NCBI GenBank assembly: GCA_014360985.1
Contig: JACIWK010000013.1
Location: forward strand, 1 to 47,441
Source of the DNA: Candidatus Bipolaricaulota bacterium
Lineage (GTDB): Bacteria; Bipolaricaulota; Bipolaricaulia; Bipolaricaulales; Bipolaricaulaceae
Length of the DNA: 47,441 bases
Reading direction: 5' to 3'
The position numbers and the translations under genes are program-made. The first letter of the stretch is position 1. Each line of letters starts with the position of its first letter. Positions 10,463 through 19,851 of this stretch are shown piece by piece. A model generated the notes under the pieces. That model did not search any database, was not told the DNA's origin, and saw only the letters and a list, made by a program, of their open reading frames with translations.

Positions 10463-11227
10463 GTGCTTCTCGCGATCGAGATCAACAACAGCACGATTGC
10501 CCTAGGGATCCACGATGGACAGGGATGGCGGGCCCGGTGGCGGATGCAGACCGTGGTCGGGCGGACGGAGGACGAGTACGCGTTCCTCCTCGGGCGGATG
10601 CTGGAGGACCTTCAGCTCGGGGCAGAACCCCGGCGCGCGGTGCTGGCGAGCGTCGTCCCAGCACTCACCGCGGTCTTCGGCGATGTGGTGCAGCGCGTAT
10701 GCCGCTCGCGGCCGCTCGTCCTCGGACCGGGGGTGAAGACGGGGCTCGATCTGCGCGTGGACCACCCGAGCGAGGTGGGGGCGGATCTCGTGGCGGGGGC
10801 GGTCGCCGCGCACGCTCTGGCCCAGGGGGCGTGTGTGGTCGTGGGGTTCGGAGCCGCGACCACCTTCACCGCGGTCTCCGCCCACGGTGCGCTCGTCGGG
10901 GTCGCGATCGCCCCTGGGTTGCGCACGGGGGCGGAGGCCCTGGCCGAGAAGACGGCAGGGCTCCCCCGCGTCCCCCTCCTCCCTCCTCCGTCCGTTCTTG
11001 GCAAGAACACGCTGCACGCCATGCAAGCGGGGATCGTGACTGGACACGTGGGCATGGTTCGGCATCTGGTGGGGCGGATTGGGGAGGAATTGGGGACGGG
11101 AACAGTGGGGGTGGCGACGGGAGAGCTGGCCCCCCTCCTCGCCCCCCTCGTCCCCGAGATCGCGATCAGCGAGCCGTGGCTGACGTTGGACGGACTGCGC
11201 CTCATCGCCGATCGAAACCTCCGTTGA
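10463..11227 (+). CDS. coaX: Type III pantothenate kinase homologue with altered active site
   Basis: 254 residues with the ASKHA fold of CoaX, the first enzyme of coenzyme A synthesis. Recognisable parts are SVVPALT, HPSEVGAD (101-108), ATTFT, APGLRTGAEAL, KTAGLPRVPL, GKNT and a C-terminal LTLDGLRLIADRN. Key positions are changed. The first phosphate/metal motif D-x-G-N-T is EINNS (Glu6 for Asp, Asn for Gly). The catalytic Asp of the V-D-x-G-T-A-T-T motif is Gly128 (VGFGAATT). The Arg of GADR is Leu. The frame is intact and the fold motifs are conserved, so this does not look like simple decay. It may be catalytically dead or repurposed. GTG 10463 follows a TACAAT box by 6 nt. Confidence 0.8.
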   Translation: MLLAIEINNSTIALGIHDGQGWRARWRMQTVVGRTEDEYAFLLGRMLEDLQLGAEPRRAVLASVVPALTAVFGDVVQRVCRSRPLVLGPGVKTGLDLRVDHPSEVGADLVAGAVAAHALAQGACVVVGFGAATTFTAVSAHGALVGVAIAPGLRTGAEALAEKTAGLPRVPLLPPPSVLGKNTLHAMQAGIVTGHVGMVRHLVGRIGEELGTGTVGVATGELAPLLAPLVPEIAISEPWLTLDGLRLIADRNLR

Positions 11228-11259
11228 CGAACCCCCGCCTCCCCTGTAGCCTTCCCGGT

Positions 11260-11296
11260 GGAGGTGACACTCCAATCTTTGAGGAGGTGACACTCC
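11260..11296 (+). repeat. Duplicated Shine-Dalgarno-bearing 14-mer
   Basis: GGAGGTGACACTCC occurs at 11260-11273 and again at 11283-11296, 23 bp apart. The second copy supplies the RBS for GTG 11297. The first has no obvious start codon behind it. Confidence 0.7.
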
Positions 11297-12775
11297 GTGT
11301 CGAAGGTGATCCTCGCTCTTCTTGTGTTGGGTACGGTGGCCGCTGCTCCGGCGGCCGAACTCGCGATCGCTGTGTCCACCGAGCCCCCGGGGCTTGACCC
11401 GACCACGAACGCGGCGGCAGTGATCAAGCTTCTTCTCCACCACAACCTTTACGAATGCCTGGTGCAGTTCGACGCCCAGGCGAACCTGCACGGGCAGCTC
11501 GCCGCGTCGTGGGAGGTCTCGGAAGACAGCCGTGTGTACACGTTCCGCATCCGTGAGGGCGTCGTGTTTCACGACGGGACCCCTTGCGACGGGGAGGCGG
11601 TACGGGCGAGCTTTCTGCGGTCCCTCGATCCCCAGACTGGGAACCCCAATCGTGCCTTCTTCGAGCCGATCGAGAACATCGTTGTTGAAGGGCTCACCGT
11701 TTCGTTCCAGCTCCGCTACCCCTACGCCCCGTTCCTCGCCCTCCTCGCCCTCGGCGACTCCGTCGTCGTCCCTGCCCACCGGGCCGATCTGGCCCAGCAC
11801 CCGGTGGGGACGGGTCCGTTCGCGATGGCCGAGTGGCGGCCCACGGACCGCCTCATCCTCCGGCGGTTTGACGGGTACTACCTTCCCGACCGGCCGAAGG
11901 TGGAGCGGATCGTGTTTCGGTTCATCCCTGGCCCAGCCGCCCAGCTTGCTGCCCTCAGGGCAGGGGATGTGGACCTGATCGCGGAGGTGACCCCCGAGAT
12001 CGCCTTCGCCCTTTCCACCAATTCCCTGTTCCGTGTCGTGTCGGGACCGTCGAACGTCGTACAGCTCATGGCCATCAACAATGTCCGTCCTCCGCTGGAT
12101 CGGGTGGAGGTGCGGCGGGCCCTCGCCCATGCCATCGACCGGCAGGCGGTCATCGACCAGGTGTTCTTTGGGTTCGGGACCCCGATCGGGAGCCACCTCA
12201 CCCCGGCGGTGCCCTACTATGCGGACATGACCCACGTCTACCCCTACGACCCCGTGGAGGCGCGGCGCCTCCTCGCCGCGGCGGGGTACGGGGGGGGCCT
12301 CGCGCTGCGGATGGTCCTCCCCAGCAACTACGCGCAGCACGTGCGCACGGGCGAGTTCATCGCCGCCCAACTGCGGGAGGTGGGGGTGAGGGTGACGATC
12401 GAGCTCGTGGACTGGAACACCTGGCTCGACCGCGTGTTCACACAGGCCGACTACGACCTGACGGTGGTCGGCCATCCCGGCCGCGCGGATCCAGCTCTCA
12501 TGCTGACTGGGTACGGTGCGGACCGACCGGACTACTACTTCCGCCGTGGCTGGCGGAACGAGGAGTTGGAGTCCCTCCTCGGGTTGGGGATGGTCACCCC
12601 CGACCCGGGGACGCGGCGCGCGATCTACGCTCGGGTTCAGGAGATCCTCGCCGAGGAGGCGGTGAACTACTACATCCAGGATATGGCGGCGATCCACGCC
12701 ATGCGGAAGGGGATTCTGGGTGTGGAAGTGTTCCCGATCTACGTCCTCGACCTCACGAGGGCCGAAGCCGGATAG
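11297..12775 (+). CDS. Oligopeptide-type ABC transporter substrate-binding protein
   Basis: 492 residues, normal for the SBP family 5 (DppA/OppA). GTG 11297 has GAGGAGGTGA before it. Residues 1-20 are a signal peptide ending APAAE with no lipobox Cys, so the product would be periplasmic rather than a lipoprotein. Family hallmarks are EPPGLDPTTN, LAASWEVSEDSRVYTFRIREGVVFHDGTP, VGTGPF, RRALAHAIDRQAV and the two-lobe order. It brings peptides or similar solutes to an inner-membrane permease. The matching permeases dppB/dppC are convergent, and its last 23 nt overlap the end of dppC. No ATPase subunit is present in the window. Confidence 0.88.
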   Translation: MSKVILALLVLGTVAAAPAAELAIAVSTEPPGLDPTTNAAAVIKLLLHHNLYECLVQFDAQANLHGQLAASWEVSEDSRVYTFRIREGVVFHDGTPCDGEAVRASFLRSLDPQTGNPNRAFFEPIENIVVEGLTVSFQLRYPYAPFLALLALGDSVVVPAHRADLAQHPVGTGPFAMAEWRPTDRLILRRFDGYYLPDRPKVERIVFRFIPGPAAQLAALRAGDVDLIAEVTPEIAFALSTNSLFRVVSGPSNVVQLMAINNVRPPLDRVEVRRALAHAIDRQAVIDQVFFGFGTPIGSHLTPAVPYYADMTHVYPYDPVEARRLLAAAGYGGGLALRMVLPSNYAQHVRTGEFIAAQLREVGVRVTIELVDWNTWLDRVFTQADYDLTVVGHPGRADPALMLTGYGADRPDYYFRRGWRNEELESLLGLGMVTPDPGTRRAIYARVQEILAEEAVNYYIQDMAAIHAMRKGILGVEVFPIYVLDLTRAEAG

Positions 12776-13580
12776 CCTGGCGGAACAGGGGGTCCAGGGA
12801 GTCCCGCAGTGCATCCCCAATGAGGTTTAGGCCGAGGACGGCCAGGGCAAGGGCCAGGCCGGGAAACACGGCCGGCCAAGGGGAGTGGGGAAAGAAATCC
12901 TGGGCCTCGCGCAGCATGCGTCCCCACGCCGGGTACGGGGGTTGCACCCCCAGGCGGAGGTAACTCAACGACGATTCGGCGAGGAGCGCTGCCCCCAGCG
13001 CCACCGTGGCCTGGACGAGGAGCGGGGAGGCGATGTTGGGCGCGATGTGGCGGACAAGAATCCAGCTCCTTCCGGCCCCTGCGGCGCGGGCGGCGAGGAC
13101 GAATTCCCGTTCCCTGATGGAGCGGACCCCCGCGCGGGCCACGCGGGCGAAGAACGGCAGGTTGAACAGAGCAAGAGCGGTGGCGACCCCCGGGAGCCCC
13201 GGGCCCCACGCCGCGCCGAGGAGGAGCGCGAGGAGCAGGGCCGGAAACGCAAGGAGACCATCCACGAGGCGCATCGTGATCCCGTCCCACATCCCCCCCG
13301 CGTAGCCGGCGAACCCACCGAGGGCGATCCCCGCGATCCCCCCGCCCCCCACCGCCACGAGCGCCACCGCGAAGGAGGCCTGACCTCCCACCACGAGGCG
13401 GCTGAACGTGTCGCGCCCAAACCAGTCGGTTCCCAAGGGATGGGATGAGCTGGGGGCCGCGAGGCGCTGGGGCCCAAGCGCCAGGGGATCCCACGGAACC
13501 CATACCAGGCCCACCAGGACAGGGCCCGCGGCCAAGGTGAGGCAGATCACCCCCGTCCACAGCCCGACGTGACGCCTCAT
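12753..13580 (-). CDS. Peptide ABC transporter permease, DppC type
   Basis: 275 residues. ATG 13580 overlaps the dppB stop in ATGA. An N-terminal helix is followed by a periplasmic HPLGTDWFGRD motif typical of DppC/OppC. Five more helices follow, and the cytoplasmic EAA loop is recognisable near residues 165-185 (AARAAGAGRSWILVRHIAPN). It forms a heterodimeric channel with the DppB-type partner. It ends inside the convergent binding-protein gene, with 23 nt shared. The ATP-hydrolysing subunits must be encoded elsewhere. Substrate specificity (dipeptide, oligopeptide, nickel) cannot be told from this sequence. Confidence 0.9.
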   Translation of the reverse strand: MRRHVGLWTGVICLTLAAGPVLVGLVWVPWDPLALGPQRLAAPSSSHPLGTDWFGRDTFSRLVVGGQASFAVALVAVGGGGIAGIALGGFAGYAGGMWDGITMRLVDGLLAFPALLLALLLGAAWGPGLPGVATALALFNLPFFARVARAGVRSIREREFVLAARAAGAGRSWILVRHIAPNIASPLLVQATVALGAALLAESSLSYLRLGVQPPYPAWGRMLREAQDFFPHSPWPAVFPGLALALAVLGLNLIGDALRDSLDPLFRQAIRLRPS

Positions 13581-14515
13581 CGCTCGCGCAGCCGTGGGTC
13601 GAGGAGTACATAGCCCGCGTCCACGGCCAGGCTCACGATCACCACGAGCCCCGCCACCACCGCCGCGGCCGAGGCGAGCAAGGGGAGGTCCCGGCCCTCC
13701 ACGGCGACCACGGTCAGGCGCCCTAGCCCGGGGAGCCCGAACACGTTCTCCACCACCATCGCCCCTGCCACGAGACGGGCCAGGGTCAAGCCGGCGGTCG
13801 TGAGGATGGGGATGAGGGCGTTGCGGAGGGCATGGACGGCCACGATGCGCACTTCGGGGAGCCCCTTGGCGCGGGCGCTGCGCACGTACTCCTCCCCAAA
13901 CACATCGGCGAGGGAGGCCCGCACCATCCGCGCGAGATACGCCCCGCGGGGAAGGGCGAGGGACAGGGCGGGGAGGACGAGGCTCGCCAGGGCCCGTGGA
14001 TCCTCCCATCCCGGGAATCCTCCCGCAGGAAGCAGCCGCCACGTCACGGCGAGGAGACCCACGAGGAGGATCCCGAGCCAGAACTCGGGGAGGGCCGCCC
14101 CCAACTGGAGGAGGCCCACCGTCCCCACGTCCAGCCACCCGCCAACGCGGCCCGCGGCGATCGTCCCCAGAGGCAGGGCGAGGAGGAGGGCCATCCCGAG
14201 CGCCAGCCCGGCCAGGGGGAGGGTCACCGCGAGCGCGGACAGAACGAGGGGGCGCACCGGTCGACCGTAGAGGAGCGAGTCCCCCCAGTCTCCAGTGCTG
14301 AACGCCCTCAACCAGGCCACGAACCGGATGGGCCAGGGCGTGTCCAGACCCAATCGGGCCCGCGCCGCCGCGTAGTCCTCCGGGGACGCGTCGGGACCGA
14401 CCACCACGCGCGCCGGATCGCCAGGAACGAGCTGGACGGCAACGAACACGAAGAAGGCGACGACGAGGAGCGTGAGCACTGCCCCCCCCACCCGCCGCAC
14501 GACGTGCCCGATCAT
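13577..14515 (-). CDS. Peptide ABC transporter permease, DppB type
   Basis: 312 residues. ATG 14515 has GGGGAG upstream. An open frame continues back to 14947 inside ppdK, but that part is antigenic-looking read-through without permease character. It starts with the classical N-terminal helix and QLVPGDPARVV, then six helices in total, with an EAA loop at RSARAKGLPEVRIVAVHALRN. It pairs with the downstream DppC-type permease through a 4-nt overlap. It follows ppdK by 17 nt in the long spoVS-argS-ftsY-ppdK run, an unusual place for transporter genes. Confidence 0.9.
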   Translation of the reverse strand: MIGHVVRRVGGAVLTLLVVAFFVFVAVQLVPGDPARVVVGPDASPEDYAAARARLGLDTPWPIRFVAWLRAFSTGDWGDSLLYGRPVRPLVLSALAVTLPLAGLALGMALLLALPLGTIAAGRVGGWLDVGTVGLLQLGAALPEFWLGILLVGLLAVTWRLLPAGGFPGWEDPRALASLVLPALSLALPRGAYLARMVRASLADVFGEEYVRSARAKGLPEVRIVAVHALRNALIPILTTAGLTLARLVAGAMVVENVFGLPGLGRLTVVAVEGRDLPLLASAAAVVAGLVVIVSLAVDAGYVLLDPRLRER

Positions 14516-14532
14516 CGCTCCCCGGGGGGCGA

Positions 14533-17253
14533 TCAGCCTCCCGCGAGCGCGGCGTGGGCGGCAGCGAGGCGGGCGATCGGCACGCGGAACGGGGAACAGC
14601 TCACGTAGTCCATCCCCACGCGGTGGCAGAACATCACGCTTTCCGGGTCCCCCCCGTGCTCGCCACAGATCCCGACCTTCAGGTCGGGGCGGGTACGCCG
14701 GCCGCGGGAAATCCCGAGGGCGATGAGTTCTCCTACCCCCTCCTGGTCGATCGTTTGGAACGGATCGGCGGGGATGATCGCCAACCGGAGGTAGTCGGGG
14801 AGGAACCCCCCGATGTCGTCCCGGCTGAACCCGAACGTCATCTGCGTGAGGTCGTTCGTGCCGAAGCTGAAGAACTCGGCGGTGGCGGCGATGTCCTCCG
14901 CCCGCAGCGCCGCCCGCGGGATCTCGATCATCGTCCCGAACAAGCATGGGAGCCTGGGAAGTCCGAACCGAGCCTTCACCTCCTCGCGCACGCGATCGAA
15001 GATCGCCTTCTGGTGATCGAGCTCGCGGGCGGTGGAGGTAACGGGGATCATCACCTCCGGGATCGGCCTCTTCCCCGCCGCGAGCAACTCCGCCGCCGCC
15101 TCGAGGATCGCCCGGATCTGCATTTCCGTGATCTCGGGGTACGTGATCCCCAGCCGCACCCCGCGGTGCCCAAGCATCGGGTTCGTCTCCCGCAACCCCT
15201 CGACCCGCTTGCCGAGCTCAGCCACCTCGATCCCCAGCTCGCCCGCGAGGTGGGCGAGCTTGTCCTCGTCGTGGGGGACGAACTCGTGGAGAGGAGGATC
15301 GAGGAGGCGGATCGTCACTGGCCGGCCATCCATCACCTCGAGGGTCGCCTTCACGTCAGCCTTGACGTGAGGGAAGAGCTCGTCCAGCGCCCGGCGCCGC
15401 TCTTCCTCGGTCGCGCTCACGATCATCTTCCGGAGAAGGGACAACGCCTCCGCGCTTCCCTCACCGTAGAACATGTGCTCGGTGCGGAACAGACCGATCC
15501 CCTCTGCCCCGAACCTGATCGCTTGGGCCGCGTCGGCGGGGGTGTCAGCATTGGTGCGGACCTTGAGCCGACGGAACCGGTCCGCGAGGACCATCAGGCG
15601 AACGTAGTACGGGTTCCCCTCTGGATCCGCGGGCACGAGGGGCAACGCGGTGGCGTAGACCCAGCCCGAGGTCCCGTTGAGGCTGATCCAGTCACCCTCT
15701 TGGATCACCTTCCCCTCGCGGGTGCGGAACGAGCGCCCGTCGCGGCCGATCTCGATGTCGGAGCAGCCAACGATGCAGCATTTGCCCCATCCCCGGGCGA
15801 CGAGTGCGGCGTGGGAGGTCATCCCCCCTTTGGAGGTGAGCACGCCCTGCGCCTTGTGCATTCCGTCCACGTCCTCCGGGGAGGTCTCCTCCCGCACGAG
15901 GATCACCTTCTCCCCTCGCGTGGACCACTCCACAGCGTCCTTGGCGGTGAACACCGCCCGGCCCACCGCCCCCCCTGGGCCGGCGGGGAGGCCCTTGGCG
16001 ATCGGCCTCGTCCCCGCTTCGGCGTTTGGGTCGAGCCGGGGGAGGAGGAGCTCTACAAGCTGGGCGGGGGCCACGCGGAGGACGGCGGTCCGCTCGTCGA
16101 TCAGCCCCTCGTCGAGCATGTCCACCGCCATTCGGGCTGCCGCGACCCCGGTCCGCTTGCCGACCCGACACTGGAGCATGTACAGCTTCCCACGTTCGAT
16201 CGTGAACTCGATGTCCTGCATGTCGTGGTAGTGGGCCTCGAGCTTGTCGCGGATCGCCACGAGCTCGCGGTACGCCGCGGGCATGACCTCCTCCAGGGTG
16301 GGGAGGTGCCTGCTCTGCTCGCTCCGGGAGTGCTCGTTCAGGGGCGCGGGGGTACGGATCCCGGCCACCACGTCCTCCCCCTGGGCGTTGACGAGGTACT
16401 CCCCGTAGAACGCGTTCTCCCCGGTGGCGGGGTTGCGGGTGAACGCGACCCCGGTCGCGCTGTCATCGCCCATGTTCCCGAACACCATCGTCTGCACGTT
16501 CACCGCCGTGCCCCAGTCGTCGGGGATCCGCTCGATGCGGCGGTACTCCACAGCGCGCTTGCCCATCCAGCTCGCGAACACGGCTCCGATTGCCCCCCAC
16601 AGCTGCTCCCATGGGTCGTCGGGGAACGGCCGACCGAGCCGTTCGTGCACGATCTCCTTGAACTGCGCAACGAGGGCCTTGAGGTCCGCGGCGGGGATCT
16701 CGACGTCGGACTTGTATCCGCGCTCCCGCTTGATCGCGGTGAGCTGGTCGTCGAGGATCCGCCGGATGCCTCTGCCCCCCTCGGGTTCAATCCCCTCCCC
16801 CTTCTCCATCACCACGTCCGCGTACATCATCACCAGGCGACGGTAGGCGTCGTAGGCGAACCGTCCGTTGCCCGTCTGGGCGATGAGCCCGGGGAGGGTG
16901 GTGGAGGTGAGGCCGACGTTGAGGACGGTCTCCATCATCCCCGGCATGGACCGGCGAGCTCCGGAGCGGATGGACACGAGAAGAGGATTGCTCGGATCGC
17001 CGAACCTCCGCCCCACCATGGCCTCGACCGCCGCCAACGCTTCCCGGACCTGGGCCTCAAGCTCGGAGGGGTAGCGGCGGCCGTGCGCGTAGTAGTGCGT
17101 GCAGACTTCCGTCGTGATCGTGAACCCCGGCGGAACGGGGATCCCCAGGCGCGCCATCTCCGCGAGGTTGGCCCCTTTGCCGCCCAGCAGGTCACGCTGT
17201 TCCACTGATCCCTCGGTCTTGTCGTTGCCAAACAGGTACACGTACTTTGCCAT
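14533..17253 (-). CDS. ppdK: Pyruvate, phosphate dikinase
   Basis: 906 residues, a typical full length. It interconverts pyruvate + ATP + phosphate with phosphoenolpyruvate + AMP + PPi. The N-terminal ATP-grasp region begins GGKGANLAEMARLGIPVPPGF. The central phosphohistidine domain has GGMTSHAALVARGWGKCC, with the phosphorylated His481. The C-terminal TIM-barrel carries the catalytic Cys at about 863 in GICGEHGGDP and ends SPFRVPIARLAAA. ATG 17253 is 2 nt past the ftsY stop, with a GGGGG run as RBS. The enzyme can run glycolytically or gluconeogenically. Its PPi link fits the PFK at 25-26 kb, which has the Asp of PPi-type enzymes. Confidence 0.96.
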   Translation of the reverse strand: MAKYVYLFGNDKTEGSVEQRDLLGGKGANLAEMARLGIPVPPGFTITTEVCTHYYAHGRRYPSELEAQVREALAAVEAMVGRRFGDPSNPLLVSIRSGARRSMPGMMETVLNVGLTSTTLPGLIAQTGNGRFAYDAYRRLVMMYADVVMEKGEGIEPEGGRGIRRILDDQLTAIKRERGYKSDVEIPAADLKALVAQFKEIVHERLGRPFPDDPWEQLWGAIGAVFASWMGKRAVEYRRIERIPDDWGTAVNVQTMVFGNMGDDSATGVAFTRNPATGENAFYGEYLVNAQGEDVVAGIRTPAPLNEHSRSEQSRHLPTLEEVMPAAYRELVAIRDKLEAHYHDMQDIEFTIERGKLYMLQCRVGKRTGVAAARMAVDMLDEGLIDERTAVLRVAPAQLVELLLPRLDPNAEAGTRPIAKGLPAGPGGAVGRAVFTAKDAVEWSTRGEKVILVREETSPEDVDGMHKAQGVLTSKGGMTSHAALVARGWGKCCIVGCSDIEIGRDGRSFRTREGKVIQEGDWISLNGTSGWVYATALPLVPADPEGNPYYVRLMVLADRFRRLKVRTNADTPADAAQAIRFGAEGIGLFRTEHMFYGEGSAEALSLLRKMIVSATEEERRRALDELFPHVKADVKATLEVMDGRPVTIRLLDPPLHEFVPHDEDKLAHLAGELGIEVAELGKRVEGLRETNPMLGHRGVRLGITYPEITEMQIRAILEAAAELLAAGKRPIPEVMIPVTSTARELDHQKAIFDRVREEVKARFGLPRLPCLFGTMIEIPRAALRAEDIAATAEFFSFGTNDLTQMTFGFSRDDIGGFLPDYLRLAIIPADPFQTIDQEGVGELIALGISRGRRTRPDLKVGICGEHGGDPESVMFCHRVGMDYVSCSPFRVPIARLAAAHAALAGG

Positions 17254-17255
17254 CG

Positions 17256-18173
17256 TTACCCCCGTACGAGCGCCCGCACGAACTCCTTCGCCCGGAACGC
17301 TTCAAGTTCGTCCAGCCCTTCCCCGATCCCCACCCAGAGGATGGGGAGGGCGAGCGCCCGCGTGAGCGGGATCACCGCCCCGCCGCGGGCCGTCCCATCC
17401 AGCTTCGTCACCACAAGGCCGGTCAGGCCCACTGCCTCGTGGAACAGGGCGGCCTGGGAGATCGCGTTCTGACCGACGGTGGCATCCACGACGAGGAGCC
17501 GTTCGTCCGGTGGCCGACCCAGGAGCCGCTCCACCACGCGACGGACCTTCCCCAGCTCCTCCATCAGGGGCCGCTTCGTCTGCAGCCGCCCCGCAGTGTC
17601 AACCAAGACCGCATCATACCCCGCAGTGCGTGCGTGCTCCAGCGCGTCGTGGACGACGGCGCCCGGATCGGCCCCTGGCCGATGGGCCACGACCTCCACC
17701 CCCACCTCGCCGCCCAATGCCACAAGCTGCTCGATCGCAGCTGCGCGGAACGTGTCGGCCGCGGCGAGGAGGGGACGCGCCCCGCCCCGGGCCAGGAGGC
17801 GGGCCACCTTGGCCACGGTGGTCGTCTTCCCCGAGCCATTGACCCCCACAAACAGGAGCGCCGCCGGACGAGAAGGGGGAAGGACGAACGCCCGTTCCGC
17901 GCCGGCCAGGACGCTGCACAGGGCGGCCTCCAACGCGGCTTCGACCGTGTCGGCGTCCCGCGCCTTGGCCAGGCTGGCTTGGACCTGGGCCACGATCGCC
18001 GCTGTGCCCTCCGGTCCGACATCAGCGGAGAGGAGGACCTCCTCCAGCCGTTCCAGAGCGGCAGGACCGAGCCCGCCCTTGGCTTCCTGAAGCGAGCCAC
18101 GGATGCCGTCCCGCGTGCGGGCAAGCCCCTGTTTCAGCCTCTCCCAGACCGTGCCCCGCGCTGTGTCGCCCAT
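17256..18173 (-). CDS. ftsY: Signal recognition particle receptor FtsY
   Basis: 305 residues: the NG core without an acidic A domain. The GTPase motifs are complete: P-loop [10 protein letters not shown] (110-119), [18 protein letters not shown] (192-196), TKLDG (256-260) and [12 protein letters not shown] near the end. It docks ribosome-SRP complexes at the membrane. The start is ATG 18173 because GAGGAACGA lies directly upstream. ATG 18191 and the longer frame to 18338 lack an RBS and would overlap argS. It lies 37 nt after argS and 2 nt before ppdK. Confidence 0.95.
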   Translation of the reverse strand: MGDTARGTVWERLKQGLARTRDGIRGSLQEAKGGLGPAALERLEEVLLSADVGPEGTAAIVAQVQASLAKARDADTVEAALEAALCSVLAGAERAFVLPPSRPAALLFVGVNGSGKTTTVAKVARLLARGGARPLLAAADTFRAAAIEQLVALGGEVGVEVVAHRPGADPGAVVHDALEHARTAGYDAVLVDTAGRLQTKRPLMEELGKVRRVVERLLGRPPDERLLVVDATVGQNAISQAALFHEAVGLTGLVVTKLDGTARGGAVIPLTRALALPILWVGIGEGLDELEAFRAKEFVRALVRG

Positions 18174-18210
18174 TCGTTCCTCATCCCACATCCGCGCTCG
18201 GCCGCCCCGG

Positions 18211-19851
18211 CTACATCTCCTCGGGAGCGGACACGCCGAGGATCGTGAGGCCCTGGGCCAGGACAAGCCGCACTGCACCGAGGAGGGCGAGCCGGGCGGC
18301 GGTGACCGGGCCCTGGCCGAGGATTCGCACGCGGGCATAGTAGGGATGGAGCAGGCCGCTCACGGTCTCCAGGTGCTCACAGAGAAGGTGGGGAGCGAAC
18401 TCGTGGGCCGCGACCCGCACCACATCCGGGAACCGATCGACCTCCTTGATCAAGGCGAGCTCGCAGGGGTCGGTGAGGGGGGAGAGGTCCACGGTGCGGA
18501 GATCGGGAGGGGCGGTGCCTTCGCGCTGCGCCTCGCGGAACAGGGAGGCGATGCGCGTATGGGCGTACTGCACGTAATAGACCGGGTTCTCCATGCTCGT
18601 GTCCCGCGCGAGGGCGAGGTCGAACACGAGGTGGCTCTGCGGCTTGCGCATGACCATGAAGTAGCGGGCCACGTCGCGGCCGACCTCGGCCGCGAGGTCC
18701 TTGAGGCGCAGAAACCGCCCGGCGCGGGTGGACATGCGCTGGACCCCTTCCTCCCCCTTCACCGTCACGAACTGGTGGAGGCAGTAGCGGAGGAACCCGT
18801 CGGGGAACCCGAGGATCTTCAGGGCGAGCAGAACCTGCTGCTGCTCGTCCACGTGGTCCGCCCCCTGGACATCGACGACGAGGTCGAACCCCCGTTCCCT
18901 CTTCTCCAAATGGTAGGCGATGTCGACCATCGTGTAGGTCGGGGTCCCATCGGAGCGGAGGAGGACCGGATCGCGGGAGAGCCCGTGCTTCGTGCTCGCC
19001 AGCCACAGCGCGCCGTCCTTCTCGTACACCGCGCCCCGGGCCTGCAGTTCCGCCAGCGCGCGCCGGACCAGGCCCCGGCGGTGGAGATCGCCCTCCTTGG
19101 TCCACACATCGAATCGAACCCCAATCGCCTCGAGGTCCTCGTGGATCATCGCCATCATCCTCTGCACGGCCTCATCGCGGAACAGGGCGCGCGTCGGCTC
19201 GTCCCATGTCCGGTGGGCGTCGCCCCAGGCATCGGCGAGCTCGGCCCCGATCGCGGCAAGGTACTCCCCGTGGTAGCCGTCCTCGGGAACGGGCTGATCG
19301 TCGCCGCAAGCCTGGCGGTAGCGGGCCCACAGGGAACGGGCGAGGAGGTCCATCTGCCGTCCCTCGTCGTTCAGGTAGTACTCGCGGGTGCATCGCCAGC
19401 CAAGCTGGGAGTAAAGCTCGGCCACGACGTCGCCCAGCGCCGCCTGGCGGAGGTGGCCGATGGTAAGGGGACCCGTGGGGTTGGAGGACACAAATTCGAC
19501 CTGGACGGTCCTTCCCCTCCCCTCGTCCCCCCGTCCATACGCCTCTCCGTCGGCGAGGACCTGCCGCAGGACGTCGTGCATGGCCTCTGGGCGAAGGGTG
19601 AAGTTGACGAACCCGCCCACGGGCTCGACCTTGGCGAAGGACGGGTGAGCGGTGAGGTCTCCTGCCAGCTGAGACGCGACCTCGGCTGGGGGAACGCCGA
19701 GCTCCCGGGAGAGGGGGAACGCTACGCGGGTCACGAGGTCGCCGTGCTCGGGTCGAGCGGCGCGATCCACGGGGATCTCCGTGGGAACGGTCCACCTCCT
19801 TTTGGCGAGGGCCTCCGCGACCGAGGCCTGAACAAGGGCTTCCAGGCGCAT
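18211..19851 (-). CDS. argS: Arginyl-tRNA synthetase
   Basis: 546 residues, class I synthetase charging tRNA-Arg. An N-terminal Add1-type domain (1-100) is followed by SSNPTGPLTIGHLRQAALGD. The HIGH signature there reads TIGH (130-133), with the first His replaced by Thr. The KMSKS equivalent is RMSTR. The DALR anticodon-binding domain fills the C-terminus (YYVQYAHTRIASLFREA onward). ATG 19851 shares one base with the spoVS stop (TAATG), so the two are translationally coupled. Confidence 0.96.
   Translation of the reverse strand: MRLEALVQASVAEALAKRRWTVPTEIPVDRAARPEHGDLVTRVAFPLSRELGVPPAEVASQLAGDLTAHPSFAKVEPVGGFVNFTLRPEAMHDVLRQVLADGEAYGRGDEGRGRTVQVEFVSSNPTGPLTIGHLRQAALGDVVAELYSQLGWRCTREYYLNDEGRQMDLLARSLWARYRQACGDDQPVPEDGYHGEYLAAIGAELADAWGDAHRTWDEPTRALFRDEAVQRMMAMIHEDLEAIGVRFDVWTKEGDLHRRGLVRRALAELQARGAVYEKDGALWLASTKHGLSRDPVLLRSDGTPTYTMVDIAYHLEKRERGFDLVVDVQGADHVDEQQQVLLALKILGFPDGFLRYCLHQFVTVKGEEGVQRMSTRAGRFLRLKDLAAEVGRDVARYFMVMRKPQSHLVFDLALARDTSMENPVYYVQYAHTRIASLFREAQREGTAPPDLRTVDLSPLTDPCELALIKEVDRFPDVVRVAAHEFAPHLLCEHLETVSGLLHPYYARVRILGQGPVTAARLALLGAVRLVLAQGLTILGVSAPEEM

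Noticed and set aside
10502-12820. A 772-codon - strand frame opposite the CoaX-like and binding-protein genes
   Set aside because: No family features. Both opposite-strand genes are well supported.
14516-14947. N-terminal extension of the dppB frame
   Set aside because: The extension is antisense-like sequence inside ppdK. The canonical DppB N-terminus begins at 14515 with an RBS.
14554-17208. An 884-codon open frame opposite ppdK
   Set aside because: Antisense to a full-length PPDK with all catalytic motifs. Composition is that of a shadow frame.
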